Shown piece by piece: positions 1-9,623 of a stretch of 64,000 bases of DNA. The stretch spans positions 1,294,501-1,358,500 of the forward strand of contig NC_012862.1 in assembly GCF_000026945.1 (NCBI RefSeq), given 5' to 3'. This DNA comes from Candida dubliniensis CD36. Its lineage: Eukaryota; Ascomycota; Pichiomycetes; Serinales; Debaryomycetaceae. The position numbers were made by a program, and so were the translations under genes. Positions within the stretch are counted from its first letter, which is position 1. Every line of letters starts with the position of its first letter. The notes below the pieces were generated by a model. It was not told the origin of the DNA. It worked only from the letters and a program-made list of their open reading frames with translations, and made no database searches.

Positions 1-216
1 TAAAAGTCCGACCGGCAATAATGTTTTTTTTTTTTCTTTTTTCTTGTCATTCCTCGAAGTTATTTAAAGTCATCAGTATTTCCTGTTAATATTAGATGCA
101 AATATCTTTTTAGGGGAAAAAAAACAACACAACCAAACAAATAAAGTTCAAGAATCTCTATAAATCCAGCGAATGTCAACACCTTATAAGTTTTCAATAG
201 ATTCATAAAAAACAAA
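1..216 (+). promoter_or_regulatory. Promoter region of the QDR-type MFS gene (partial)
   Basis: Only 216 bases upstream of the first gene are in the window. A TATA-like TATAAAT lies at 159-165, about 50 bases before the ATG at 217. A TCCGACCGGC stretch lies near base 8-17, and a T-rich tract lies at about 24-43. The rest of the promoter is outside the window. Confidence 0.4.
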
Positions 217-1728
217 ATGTTATCTACTACACAGTCAGTCACAGAACAGACTGAAGTCACGCTGAAAAAAGTAGAAGACGTTGAAATAGAGAATGACGAA
301 GAAACTCCATATACAATATTCACCTCATACGACCGATTAGTATTAATAATAATTCTTTCATTAATTGGGTTCTGGAGCACGATATCAAGTCCAATTTATT
401 TCCCAGCATTACCTACACTAACATCATATTTCCACACAACCTCATCAATCATGAATATATCTGTTGTGGCTTATTTAATTTTCCAAGGGATTGCTCCAAC
501 AATCTCTTCTAATCTAGCAGACACATTTGGAAGAAGACCAGTGATACTAGCGAGTATATTGGTATTTTGTGCCTCTTGTGTGGCCCTCTCACAAACAAAT
601 GTTTATTGGTTACTAGCGGTATTACGTTGCCTCCAAGCAGCAGGGATAGCTGCAGTAATTTCTATAAGTTCAGGGGTAGCAGGTGATGTATGCACAAGAG
701 CTAATCGTGGTAGTATGGTAGGAGCAGTTTCTGGTTTACAATTAGTTGGTAATGGAATTGGTGGCTTAGTAGGTGCCGGCTTGATCAGTTCGTTTAATAG
801 TTGGAGATCAATATTTATATTTTTAACTATTGGAGGTGGAGCTACATTTATACTTGCAATTTTCGTATTACCAGAGACCTCAAGAAAACTAGTGGGAAAT
901 GGATCAGTTGTTCCTAAAAACGTTTTAAACAAATCGCCGTATATTTATCTTCCACGTTTTAGGAAAAGAATGAATAATGATATAACTACAATAGTCCCAG
1001 CAACTGGATTTGATTTGTTAGGTCCAATGAAAATTTTTTTCCGAAAGAATGTCTTTTGCACACTTTTACCAGTGGGGATACATTTTGCAGCATGGACTAT
1101 GGTTTTGACTTCGTTGTCGACAGAATTAGAGTCTAGATACCATTACAGCGTTATGCATGTAGGTTTGATTTATCTTCCTCAAGGTATTGCTTGTATCGTT
1201 GGATCTTTGGTAGTGGGGAAATCTATGGATTGGTATTACCGATACAGAAAGACAATATATGATAAACAAGTTGAAAGTTTACCATTAGACGAAAGACCAC
1301 AATTCAATATTGTGGCTACTAGGCTAACTCTAGGTGTTGTTCCTGCCTTGCTAATGATCATTGGATTGGTAATATTTGGTTGGTGCATTCAATTTAAACG
1401 ACATATAATATCAATTATAATATCTACTATCCTAGTATCGTTTTCTGCATCGGTTTTTATTGGTATTTGCACAACCATGTTGGTCGATTTATATCCTAAT
1501 AACGGAAGTGGATCTACCAGTTGTCTTAATTTGATGAGATGTTGGTTAGCAGCATTAGGGGCAGGGGTTTTAGACAGTATGATAAAGGCAATGAATGTCG
1601 GGGGGACATACACAGTGATTGCCGGGTTTTGCATTCTATTTGATCTAGCATTGATTTATGTTTTACATAATGCTAATAAAAAGTTTAGCAATAATGGGAC
1701 CACCACCATGTCCACAACCAAACAATAG
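217..1728 (+). CDS. QDR2: MFS multidrug/polyamine-type exporter, DHA1 family (QDR group)
   Basis: A 503-residue plasma-membrane H+ antiporter of the major facilitator superfamily. About 12 hydrophobic segments are visible, beginning near residue 42 after a charged cytosolic N-terminus. The loop 2-3 signature is present as ADTFGRRPVIL (about residues 104-114), and a motif C-like Gly-rich helix GLQLVGNGIGGLVGAG follows near residue 170. The long central loop (about residues 230-270) is basic, as in Qdr1-3, Aqr1 and Dtr1. Family members export azoles, weak acids and polyamines in yeast; the substrate here is inferred only. The symbol QDR2 rests on recalled C. albicans gene order (next to GAP2 and BAT22). 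It is convergent with the permease gene, with 257 bases between the stops, including an A-rich tract at about 1921-1940. Confidence 0.85.
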   Translation: MLSTTQSVTEQTEVTLKKVEDVEIENDEETPYTIFTSYDRLVLIIILSLIGFWSTISSPIYFPALPTLTSYFHTTSSIMNISVVAYLIFQGIAPTISSNLADTFGRRPVILASILVFCASCVALSQTNVYWLLAVLRCLQAAGIAAVISISSGVAGDVCTRANRGSMVGAVSGLQLVGNGIGGLVGAGLISSFNSWRSIFIFLTIGGGATFILAIFVLPETSRKLVGNGSVVPKNVLNKSPYIYLPRFRKRMNNDITTIVPATGFDLLGPMKIFFRKNVFCTLLPVGIHFAAWTMVLTSLSTELESRYHYSVMHVGLIYLPQGIACIVGSLVVGKSMDWYYRYRKTIYDKQVESLPLDERPQFNIVATRLTLGVVPALLMIIGLVIFGWCIQFKRHIISIIISTILVSFSASVFIGICTTMLVDLYPNNGSGSTSCLNLMRCWLAALGAGVLDSMIKAMNVGGTYTVIAGFCILFDLALIYVLHNANKKFSNNGTTTMSTTKQ

Positions 1729-1985
1729 TATTTCTGTTATTTTTTTTATAGAGCTTACATTTATGTATTTATTTCCATGATAATGACATGATTACAATTC
1801 TTTAGTAAAAGCCGCAAACAAAGGTATTGAATGAACTGGATTCTACGAAACTCATCATTAAACGATTGATAATTATAATAATTTAGTACAAAACAATGAA
1901 AACCTGCAAAGAATTAAAGTAAAAAAAAAAAAAAAAAAAAGAATGTGTGAAATGCAATACAGTTTTTATTTTTCTATTTTTTTCA

Positions 1986-3752
1986 TTAACACCAAGCATT
2001 GTAGATTCTTTTGTAGAATGGCAAAGAAGCAATGTAAGCCTTTTCTTCAGCAACTTCTTGTTTGACCAAGTCCAAGTCCAATTCTCTTCTACCTGTGTCA
2101 ATATCAATATCCTTGGCACGGATGTAAAGTTTCCAATTTCTAGTCCAGAGTTTATGACCAACGTAGAAAACAATAACAACAGGAACAGTCAAGTAAGCGC
2201 TGAAGAAAGCTTCAGCACTTGGTTTAGAATGCAATGGCCACACAGCAATCCAGAATTGTAAACAAAGAACAACAGTGTTCAAGAAAGCACCCCAAATAGC
2301 ACCAACAACACCGACTTGAGAAGTGAAAACTAATTCACCAGTGTCTCTTCCTTGAGCAGCCAATGCTCTTCTGAATCTGATCAAACAAACATTAATTGAC
2401 CCCCAGGTGAAAATGGAAGACAAACCAGATAGAGCCAACAACCAATTGAAAACTTCACCTTGTTTATCTGATGCAGCAAGGAAACATAATAAACCAACAA
2501 TTAATTGAACAATAATACCAACTAATGGTCTACCTTGTTTATCAATGTAGCCAAATATTTTTGGAGCTTGGTTGGAGGCAGCCAAAGCAGCTAAAGTTCT
2601 TGAGGAACCATATACAGAGGAGTTACCAACAGACAAAACAGCAATCATAATAACAACATTCATAACTGATGGTAAACCTTTGATACCAGCATTTCTAATT
2701 GAAATGACAAATGGAGAAGCAGAAGCATCAGCAGAAGAACTACCCAATAATCTTTCATCGTTCCATGGGACCAATAATCCAACTAAAGTCAAACAGATGA
2801 CATAGAACAAAGTGATTCTCCAGAATACTTGCTTACAAGCTTTTGGTAATGATTTTCTTGGGTTTTCAGTTTCAGCAGCAGCCAATCCACACAATTCAGT
2901 TCCGGCAAAGGCAAAGGCGGCATTCACAAACACCGTTATCACACCCTTAGCACCATTAGGGAATGGAGCGCCTTCAATATGCCAATTTTTACCTCCAATG
3001 TAACCACCTTTTGGACCGCCACCAGCACACAATACAATACCCAAAATGATGAAACCCAAGACAGCCAAAACTTTAACGGCACTAAATATAAATTCAGCTT
3101 CACCGTAACCACGAACACCGAAAAAGTTAATCGCAACAATCAAAACATAGAAAATAACCACGAACGCCGCCAGGTTTGTTTTGGCATCCCAGTATTTTAT
3201 CGTCATTGCTGCAGCAACCAATTCCAAGGGCAACACCACTAGCCATTGCATAGCATAATTCCAAGCCATGGCAAAACCCCAACTTGGATCAATAAAACGA
3301 CTATTGTATGTAACGAAAGCACCAGACACAGGGAAAGTAACAGCCAATTCCCCAAGGGACATAACTGTACAATAAATCATAGTTCCAATAAGTATATAAG
3401 CAATCAAAAGCCCAGCTGGACCCCCAGTATGTAAAGAAGAACCCGAACCAACGAAAAGACCAGTACCAATACTACCACCAATAGCAATCATTTGCAAATG
3501 TCTATTTTTCAATGAACGAGTCAATGGGGAGTTTGCAGTCATAATGGCAATTTTTTCTGCGTCTGACAAGTTAGGATCAATACCTAATTCTTCAGCATCA
3601 GCACGTCTGAAACCATCAATGAATTTGGCAAACCCTCTCTTTGGTGGGGCGTTATCTTGTTTGTCGAATGCATCAATATAGATTCCACCATCTTTTTCGG
3701 TGGATCCAGCAGCTTCTGTGGACCTAATGTAATCTAATTCCTTTTCTGGCAT
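1986..3752 (-). CDS. GAP2: General amino-acid permease (APC/YAT family)
   Basis: A 588-residue plasma-membrane amino-acid/H+ symporter. After a hydrophilic N-terminus of about 85 residues comes the family signature LKNRHLQMIAIGGSIGTGLF in TM1. About 12 membrane segments follow, including the TM8-region FAGTELCGLAAAETENPRKSLP. The protein ends in ...YNAWC; a terminal aromatic-Cys of this kind is palmitoylated in yeast amino-acid permeases. Length and layout match Gap1-type broad-range permeases. The N-terminus is Lys- and acidic-rich, suitable for ubiquitin-driven endocytosis, which is inferred. A TATA-like run lies about 120 bases upstream at 3874-3883 and GATA-type motifs follow, consistent with nitrogen regulation. 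The symbol GAP2 rests on recalled synteny with BAT22. Confidence 0.88.
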   Translation of the reverse strand: MPEKELDYIRSTEAAGSTEKDGGIYIDAFDKQDNAPPKRGFAKFIDGFRRADAEELGIDPNLSDAEKIAIMTANSPLTRSLKNRHLQMIAIGGSIGTGLFVGSGSSLHTGGPAGLLIAYILIGTMIYCTVMSLGELAVTFPVSGAFVTYNSRFIDPSWGFAMAWNYAMQWLVVLPLELVAAAMTIKYWDAKTNLAAFVVIFYVLIVAINFFGVRGYGEAEFIFSAVKVLAVLGFIILGIVLCAGGGPKGGYIGGKNWHIEGAPFPNGAKGVITVFVNAAFAFAGTELCGLAAAETENPRKSLPKACKQVFWRITLFYVICLTLVGLLVPWNDERLLGSSSADASASPFVISIRNAGIKGLPSVMNVVIMIAVLSVGNSSVYGSSRTLAALAASNQAPKIFGYIDKQGRPLVGIIVQLIVGLLCFLAASDKQGEVFNWLLALSGLSSIFTWGSINVCLIRFRRALAAQGRDTGELVFTSQVGVVGAIWGAFLNTVVLCLQFWIAVWPLHSKPSAEAFFSAYLTVPVVIVFYVGHKLWTRNWKLYIRAKDIDIDTGRRELDLDLVKQEVAEEKAYIASLPFYKRIYNAWC

Positions 3753-5666
3753 TGTTTAATTAGCTTGACAAAGAGAACAAGAAGAGAAAAAGAAAAAAAA
3801 TAAAAAAACTAATAAAATGAATATCCAGAAGGAAAAACCTTTTTCAAATGAATTTGGGGATTGTTGTTGAGTTTATATATATACGGCTTAAGTCAATAAA
3901 GTATTCAATCAATATAGACTGTCTTCTTGTCATACTGCATACAAAATATAGCTTATCAGAATCGTGTTTATATTGTGAGTATTTTTTTGTTGCAGTGGAT
4001 TTAATTTGTGGGAGTAACACAAAACCGAAAAAAAGACTTGGAAAAACAAAAAATTTGCAAAAACGCCGTGAGCTTTTTCAAACACGATACGTAATTGGGA
4101 TTATCTATTATTGATAACAAGTTCTAGGTCTAATTTATTAATATAATCATACAAACTAAATATATACCCTTTCTGGATACTTTTTTTTTTTAATAATGCT
4201 GATACGATCCCATTTAGCTTACGAGTTTTACTAAAGAGTGGCTAGTAACAAAAATTATGAAATTGGTATTTGACTAAAGTGATCACCCACTTTATTTTAT
4301 TTTAATCGTAAATAACTACAAGTTTGCTTGAGGAATCAATTACTATGTTCAAGGGTTTGTCGAATTGTATAGTATTTGAAAAGGGAGACACTATATTCCT
4401 CGGTACACACTGTAAAGCGACATGACCTAAAAGAAATCACCCACTTTTGTTTGCTCTTCCGAGAGTGTCTAAAATAAGATGCCAATAATTACTTACAAAG
4501 ATAATTTACCTGGCCATTTTTGAATAATAGTATGATCACTGTAGAATTAAACTAAGTACGTGTCAATAACAATCTGTCTAGGCAAGCTCAGCTGATGATA
4601 AAAAAAAAGCTGAAAAAATCTACTGTCTTTAATAGTTTGACTTTCAGGAGATAAACATCATTAAGAGATACGTAATAGGGCATTTATAAACGAAGAGAAT
4701 ACCTAAGCCAAAATCAGCAAAATTGATAAACGTTTCTATTTCGACATAAACAATCTTCGACATATGCGTTGCAGCCATTAACAAACAATAACCTACACTA
4801 TCTTATCTAAATTAGATCTTTAGTGTACTCAAAAAATGCCGCAACGACCAATCTGAACAATATAATCTCATCTGTGGCCCCAACAGATTCAACAGGTTTG
4901 TGATTCGTACAATATTTACGATCAATTGTTAGAAAAAAGAATTTTTTCACTTGTACCTTATCTTTGTTCAAAATTATTGATAAGAGTTCAACGGGTTCAA
5001 AAACTCGTTTGAATCTACAGCCGAAACAACAAAATGGACGTTGGTTATTTTCGTTTAATGTATTAAACAGCAAAACACACTTTTTTCAAGGAGGTTGTTG
5101 TCATTTTGTTTATTTATTGCTACTTGGAAATCCTATTACCCCATTCGCCACATTTACAATATTTTAGTATTGAAATAAATGACCCCAGATTTTTTGATTA
5201 TCCTTTTATTTATTGGTGATGCTCAATGCAGGCGTAGATTTTTTGTTTTTTTCAAAACGCCGTCCGGCCACAAAATGTCCGCCCGCTGCATGGTACAATT
5301 ATTTTTTTCTACCCCACAAACACATAAATAGAGTCTTTGAATATTAAGGAGAGCAGTTTTATCTTTGTTGGTCATTTAATAATTGTGAGTTAAGAGTTTG
5401 TAAAGAGTAACCAGACCAATCGACTTTTTATGCCTACAAACACTCGGTAAGTTCCAGTGGTGCGGTACTAAAAAAAAGACATTTCGTGTGGAAATTAATC
5501 TCCATCATCCAAGCCAAGACTATATTTTCAACTAATTCTTGGCGATGGCTAGTGAATTTCAATTAACGAAAGTTTCATTTCATTGCTACAGCTGGTTTCC
5601 TTCCAAAGGTTCATTTGTTTATTTGCTTTAGGCAAGTCTAAAAATTATAAAGTTTTATAAAATCGT
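3753..5666 (-). promoter_or_regulatory. Long spacer between GAP2 and BAT22, holding the GAP2 promoter
   Basis: No convincing protein gene was seen in these 1.9 kb. The GAP2-proximal part has a TATA-like run (3874-3883) and several GATA-type motifs (CTTATC at 3952-3957, TTATC at 4101-4105, GATAA at 4113-4117 and 4500-4504) that could bind Gln3/Gat1 factors. The decamer AAAACGCCGT occurs twice (4060-4069 and 5254-5263). The 12-mer ATCACCCACTTT also occurs twice (4282-4293 and 4436-4447). A plus-strand stretch near 5320-5660 has a TATA-like box and a GTAAGT and could be a short transcript, but evidence is weak. Confidence 0.45.
4276..4447. repeat. Repeated 12-mer ATCACCCACTTT, one copy inside an inverted repeat
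   Basis: ATCACCCACTTT is at 4282-4293 and again at 4436-4447. Both copies are preceded by a similar GAC(C)TAAA(A)G stretch. The first copy forms AAAGTG-N6-CACTTT, a perfect 6-base inverted repeat at 4276-4293. The binding protein is unknown to me. Confidence 0.5.
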
Positions 5667-6788
5667 CTATTGGGCTACTCTAGACCAGTTTTTGAAACTT
5701 TCATCACCATATTGAATAGCCTTTATCCAGTCATTGATCTTTAAAGCTATTTCTCCGGAGCTACCAGCAGAAACAGGAACTTTAATGTGTTCGCCTTGGA
5801 ATTCAATGTTGTCAATTGGTGAGACAATAGCAGCGGTACCAGTACCGAAAGCTTCAACTAATTCACCTTTAGCAGCTCTTTCTTTAACTTCATGAATAGT
5901 CAATTTTCTTTCATTGACAGTCCAATCACTTGGTAATTTGCTTTTAGCCAATTCTAATGTTGAATCACGAGTGACACCTGGCAAGATCATACCATCCAAT
6001 GGTGGAGTCACCAATTCTTTAGTACCATCAGCATTCTTAAATGCAAAGAACACATTCATAGCACCCACTTCGGTAATGTAACCTTCTTCACCAAATAACC
6101 ACAAGTTTTGGGAATGGCCTCTCTTGGCAGCTTCCATTTGTGGTTCAATACAGGACACGTAATTGGCACCCAATTTATATGAACCAACACCCTTTGGCCA
6201 AGCTCTGACAGCGTAATCTGTGGCTTCCAAAGACACTGGTTTGAAACCACCACTGAAATATGGACCAACAGGCGAAGCAATAAGATATAATAATGCTTTG
6301 GTTGGTGCACTGACACCTAACCCAATTGAAGTACCAATTAAAGTTGGTCTTAAGTAAAGTGAATATCCGTAACCAGTTGGCACAAATCTTTCTTCAATCA
6401 ACAAGAATTCATCAACTAACTTGAGAAATTCTTCACCATCAAATGTAGGCAAGGCAGCTCTTTTAGCTGATCTGTTCATTCTTTCCATATTTTTGTCGGG
6501 TCTAAATGTTCTGATTTTACCATTGCTATCACGGTATGCTTTTAAACCTTCAAACAATTCAAAAGAATAATGTAAAACACAAGTAGCTGGATCAAGGGAA
6601 AAGTTATGGTATGGTTTAATAGTTGGAATACCCCATCCTTTTTCAGCAGTCCATTCAACTTCTAAGATATGGTCAGTGAAAGATTTACCAAAAACTAATT
6701 CTTCCTTTGGTAAAGGTTCACTTGGATTGGTAGTTTTAGTGATTTCCAATTTACTGGCGTCTAATGGAGCTGACATTTCTATTAGCAA
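5667..6788 (-). CDS. BAT22: Branched-chain amino-acid aminotransferase
   Basis: A 373-residue class IV PLP aminotransferase. It swaps the amino group between Leu/Ile/Val and 2-oxoglutarate, in the last step of synthesis and the first step of catabolism (Ehrlich pathway). The PLP lysine is K205 in GVGSYKLGANY. Other family stretches are FEGLKAYR (about 79-86), RPDKNMERMNRSAKR and FGTGTAAIVSPI near the C-terminus. The longest reading starts at 6788, but a second Met four codons later (6776) fits the family N-terminus better and may be the real start. No clear mitochondrial presequence is visible, which suggests the cytosolic form (inferred). A Leu3-type site lies about 310 bases upstream. The symbol is from recalled synteny; C. 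albicans has a second BAT gene elsewhere. Confidence 0.9.
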   Translation of the reverse strand: MLIEMSAPLDASKLEITKTTNPSEPLPKEELVFGKSFTDHILEVEWTAEKGWGIPTIKPYHNFSLDPATCVLHYSFELFEGLKAYRDSNGKIRTFRPDKNMERMNRSAKRAALPTFDGEEFLKLVDEFLLIEERFVPTGYGYSLYLRPTLIGTSIGLGVSAPTKALLYLIASPVGPYFSGGFKPVSLEATDYAVRAWPKGVGSYKLGANYVSCIEPQMEAAKRGHSQNLWLFGEEGYITEVGAMNVFFAFKNADGTKELVTPPLDGMILPGVTRDSTLELAKSKLPSDWTVNERKLTIHEVKERAAKGELVEAFGTGTAAIVSPIDNIEFQGEHIKVPVSAGSSGEIALKINDWIKAIQYGDESFKNWSRVAQ

Positions 6789-6964
6789 TTATTGTTTATT
6801 ATACAAGAATGACAAAAAAAAAATGAATGCTGTAATGAATAAATGAAAAAAAAAAAAAAGATATTAACACACTGTAATCCAAAAGTGACCTGCTTATGTT
6901 GAATAGTTTTTATATTTTTCAAAGAACCCGAAAAATTTTTCTCCCTTTTTTTTCCCCTTTTCTG

Positions 6965-6971
6965 TGACTCA
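6965..6971 (+). promoter_or_regulatory. Gcn4-type site TGACTCA
   Basis: A perfect 7-base match to the yeast Gcn4/AP-1 half-palindrome, about 180 bases upstream of BAT22. Gcn4 control of branched-chain aminotransferases is known in yeast. A 7-mer can occur by chance, so its role here is inferred. Confidence 0.5.
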
Positions 6972-7092
6972 AAAATTAAACCCAGAATCAGGAAAAAACT
7001 TAGAATACACCCTAAATTCAAGAGATAGATAGAAAGACATTCTTTGTGATATAATTGGGAATAAGAGTATAAGCGTAGCTAGTAAAAGCACA

Positions 7093-7102
7093 CCGGTACC
7101 GG
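7093..7102. promoter_or_regulatory. Leu3-type binding site CCGGTACCGG
   Basis: A perfect 10-base palindrome matching the CCGGNNCCGG consensus of the zinc-cluster regulator Leu3. It lies about 305 bases upstream of the BAT22 start. Leu3 controls branched-chain amino-acid genes, including BAT1, in S. cerevisiae. A GC-only core of this kind is rare in such AT-rich DNA, which makes a chance match unlikely. Confidence 0.75.
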
Positions 7103-7796
7103 AATCTTGTTTATTTGAACGATAGAATTAGTCACAATTTACTATGTAAATCAACCGATAAAACAATATGTCGTAGCAATTTTTAAGCCGATGCGGGAGG
7201 AAATTCCGGCTATAGACGCACCACCTGACTGTTCTGACAATTGATGATTCCTGACACGACCTTATCTACTGTTTTGCGATATGAAGTTGCATCTATGATA
7301 ATTTCAGATTAGCATAGTGGGAGAGTTCAAATATGTATTGAACGAATAGATCAGTCACTCCAATCTAATGCAATATCTTGGCTTTGAGTTCTGAGAATTG
7401 GTTGATTGTTTTGAAATGGAAACAGTTTTCTGATTTAGCAGAGATTTGAACAAACCCGAAAGTTAAATCAATTCTTTTAAAAGCATTCTTTTGAATAGAT
7501 CAAGTTATGAATTTACTAACTTTTTATCAAGTAAAACTTAACTTGCTCAGAATTTCTACACTATCTTGGATTTATGATTTGAATTTTCAGCTGGTTCACA
7601 ATCAAAATAGACACACTGTTCAATATTATTCCTTGATTTGAGGTATTTTTATTTTTAATTCCGTTTTAGGAAGTATTTGCAGCAAACGTTTTTGAAATGA
7701 CATAATGCAAAATAAAATTTGCAATATCTCTATAGTTGTCTATTTACTTATATTTCCGATCATAATTAGTGGGGACAAGGGCCAAAAAATTTGAAA

Positions 7797-8030
7797 TTTC
7801 CGAGTTTGCTGCAAAACAGTGATACCCTATTGATTTTCTCCTCTTTTGACGAGGGGATTAAATGAATTGAACTAAAACTGATAAACAGTTACCTGTCAAA
7901 GTGTCAATAAATGATTAGTTTTTATCCTTGAAAAAAGTAATATGTGATTACCCCCCCCCATAAAACAGTGCTACCCATATACTTTGATACCCCATATTTA
8001 TCCCTTGAAAGTGGTACACTTTTATAAATA
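7797..8030 (+). promoter_or_regulatory. ATO promoter elements, copy 1
   Basis: In order: TTTCCGAGTTT (7797-7807) followed by GCAAAAC; ACGAGGGGATTAA (7849-7861); TACCCCATATTTAT (7988-8001); TATAAATA (8023-8030). The same set in the same order precedes the second ATO gene at 12014-12293. This suggests the promoter was duplicated with the gene and kept. Confidence 0.6.
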
Positions 8031-8088
8031 GTCAACAATCCATCCCTGGATACTTTAGTTCTGATTAAGCCAAACAAAAAGTAATCAA

Positions 8089-8931
8089 ATGTCTTCCTCT
8101 GGATCAATATCTTCTGAATTAAAAGCTGTACCAGTAACCGATGAAGTTGAAAACGTGGTGCCATACAAAACATGCACAATAACTAGCGAAAACAACGAGT
8201 TTGTTATTATTGGTGACCACAAATATTTTCGTCACGAATTAATGCAAGCATTTGGTGGTACATTCAATCCAGGTCTTGCACCTTACCCCAAACAAAGTTT
8301 CGGTAATCCTGCTGCAATTGGTTTAGTCTCAACAGGCATGAATATTTTAATTTTTGGATTATTCTTTGCTCATGCAATGGGTGTTCATATCCCCAATGCA
8401 GGAATTGGTTTATGTATGTTTATGGGAGGATTGGTAGAGATATTAGCGGGGATTTGGGGATTTTTCGTTGGATCGCAAGTAGGAACTTTTGTTTTAACTG
8501 TATTTACATCGTATGGTGCATTTTGGTTAAGTTTTGGGGCTATCTTCATCCCTTCATTTGGTATTGGAAAAGCGTATGAAGAAGACCCTGAACAATTGAA
8601 TCAAGCTATAGGGTTGATGTTAATTGGGTGGGCAATATTTACCACTATGTTGCTTATGTGTGTTGTGAAGTCCACTTTATCGTTCTTTTGGGCTTTGTTG
8701 ACATATGACTTGACGATTATCCTCTTTGCAGCAGGGTTTTTATCAGGTAATGACAAAGTTAAAGTGGCTGGTGGAATTATGGGCGTCATCAATGCTTTTG
8801 CTGATTGGTTTGAAGCTTTTGCTGGGGTAGCTAACAGACAAAATTCGTATTTGGTTCCCAAAGAGATTCCTTTGCCAAATCTTGCCCTTTGGTTTAAACG
8901 TAAAAGGAATGCCAGGAAAACATCAAATTGA
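8089..8931 (+). CDS. ATO/GPR1/FUN34/YaaH-family acetate/ammonium transporter (copy 1)
   Basis: A 280-residue, six-segment membrane protein of the AceTr family. The N-terminal ~85 residues are hydrophilic and Ser-rich. The family signature before TM1 appears as FGNPAAIGL (about residues 70-78; NPAPLGL in many members). The C-terminal region has ADWFEAFAGVAN, a conserved family stretch, then a basic tail. Yeast Ady2/Ato members move acetate and are linked to ammonium export during colony alkalinisation; C. albicans has an expanded ATO family that supports growth on amino acids and neutralisation of acidic surroundings. It is clearly a paralogue of the gene at 12380-13225, with the MNN1-family gene between them. 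I do not assign an ATO number. Confidence 0.88.
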   Translation: MSSSGSISSELKAVPVTDEVENVVPYKTCTITSENNEFVIIGDHKYFRHELMQAFGGTFNPGLAPYPKQSFGNPAAIGLVSTGMNILIFGLFFAHAMGVHIPNAGIGLCMFMGGLVEILAGIWGFFVGSQVGTFVLTVFTSYGAFWLSFGAIFIPSFGIGKAYEEDPEQLNQAIGLMLIGWAIFTTMLLMCVVKSTLSFFWALLTYDLTIILFAAGFLSGNDKVKVAGGIMGVINAFADWFEAFAGVANRQNSYLVPKEIPLPNLALWFKRKRNARKTSN

Positions 8932-9623
8932 CTGAAAAACGAAACACGGCTATAATAACCTTGTTATTGATTATTGTGTCTTTTTCTGTACTTGACGTTG
9001 TAGTTGCGGTCATCCCCGTCACAAATTGTGTGATTTACTCTTGCGTGTTAATTATCTCATCTCATCTCATCTCATCTCATCTCTCAGTCCTTTTCTTTTT
9101 TTTTTATATGTTTAAATTACGATTATCTAGTACAAATAGTATTTACGCAATAACAGCTTTGTATACTTTATTTTTGTTTTGCAGAATATTGAATAGCAGT
9201 TATTAAAGTTTACAAAATAAGCAATGCAATGATTACTTTACAATAAAATAGTTGGTCGTATTGAAAAAAAGAAATAATTAATATGTCAAGAAAAAAAAAA
9301 AAACAACAACAAACCACATACACATACACAAAAACACACTTGTCTTTGTAACTTTTGCTAACATTAAAATATAGTTGAATAGGAAAAGTTACAATGACCT
9401 GACGACAGCATCAATAGTTTAAACTATACAGTTATGACTGGTTAGAGTTACCACAATAAAGTAATGGTAACAAAGTAACTGAATCACAAAGCATACTCAA
9501 AATAAGAAATTTTCTTTCTTCCCGTTTTGTTGGAAGAAGGATGACATGTTGATAAAATCATATAAATAAGTATAGCTGTATATACTCTCTTTATGAATTC
9601 CAATTAATTAATGCTCTATACCA
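8932..9623. other. Spacer between ATO copy 1 and the MNN1-family gene
   Basis: Holds the ATO 3' region and the promoter of the mannosyltransferase. A six-unit ATCTC repeat is at 9054-9083, and an A-rich tract with CA-rich flank lies near 9290-9340. No coding region is supported: the open frame running from 8928 looks random. Confidence 0.5.
9054..9083. repeat. (ATCTC)6 microsatellite
   Basis: Six perfect tandem units just downstream of ATO copy 1, a likely length-variable locus. Confidence 0.9.

Larger units (their letters stand above)
6789..8088. promoter_or_regulatory. Divergent spacer: BAT22 promoter (left) and ATO promoter (right)
   Basis: No gene was seen. The BAT22 side has A-rich tracts, a Gcn4-type TGACTCA (6965-6971) and a Leu3-type palindrome (7093-7102). 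The ATO side has elements that recur before the second ATO gene: TTTCCGAGTTT (7797-7807), ACGAGGGGATTAA (7849-7861), TACCCCATATTTAT (7988-8001) and a TATA box (8023-8030). Confidence 0.5.

Noticed and set aside
8928..9206. 92-codon plus-strand frame after ATO copy 1
   Set aside because: It overlaps the ATO stop, includes the ATCTC repeat and a poly-Phe stretch, and has no family-like sequence.
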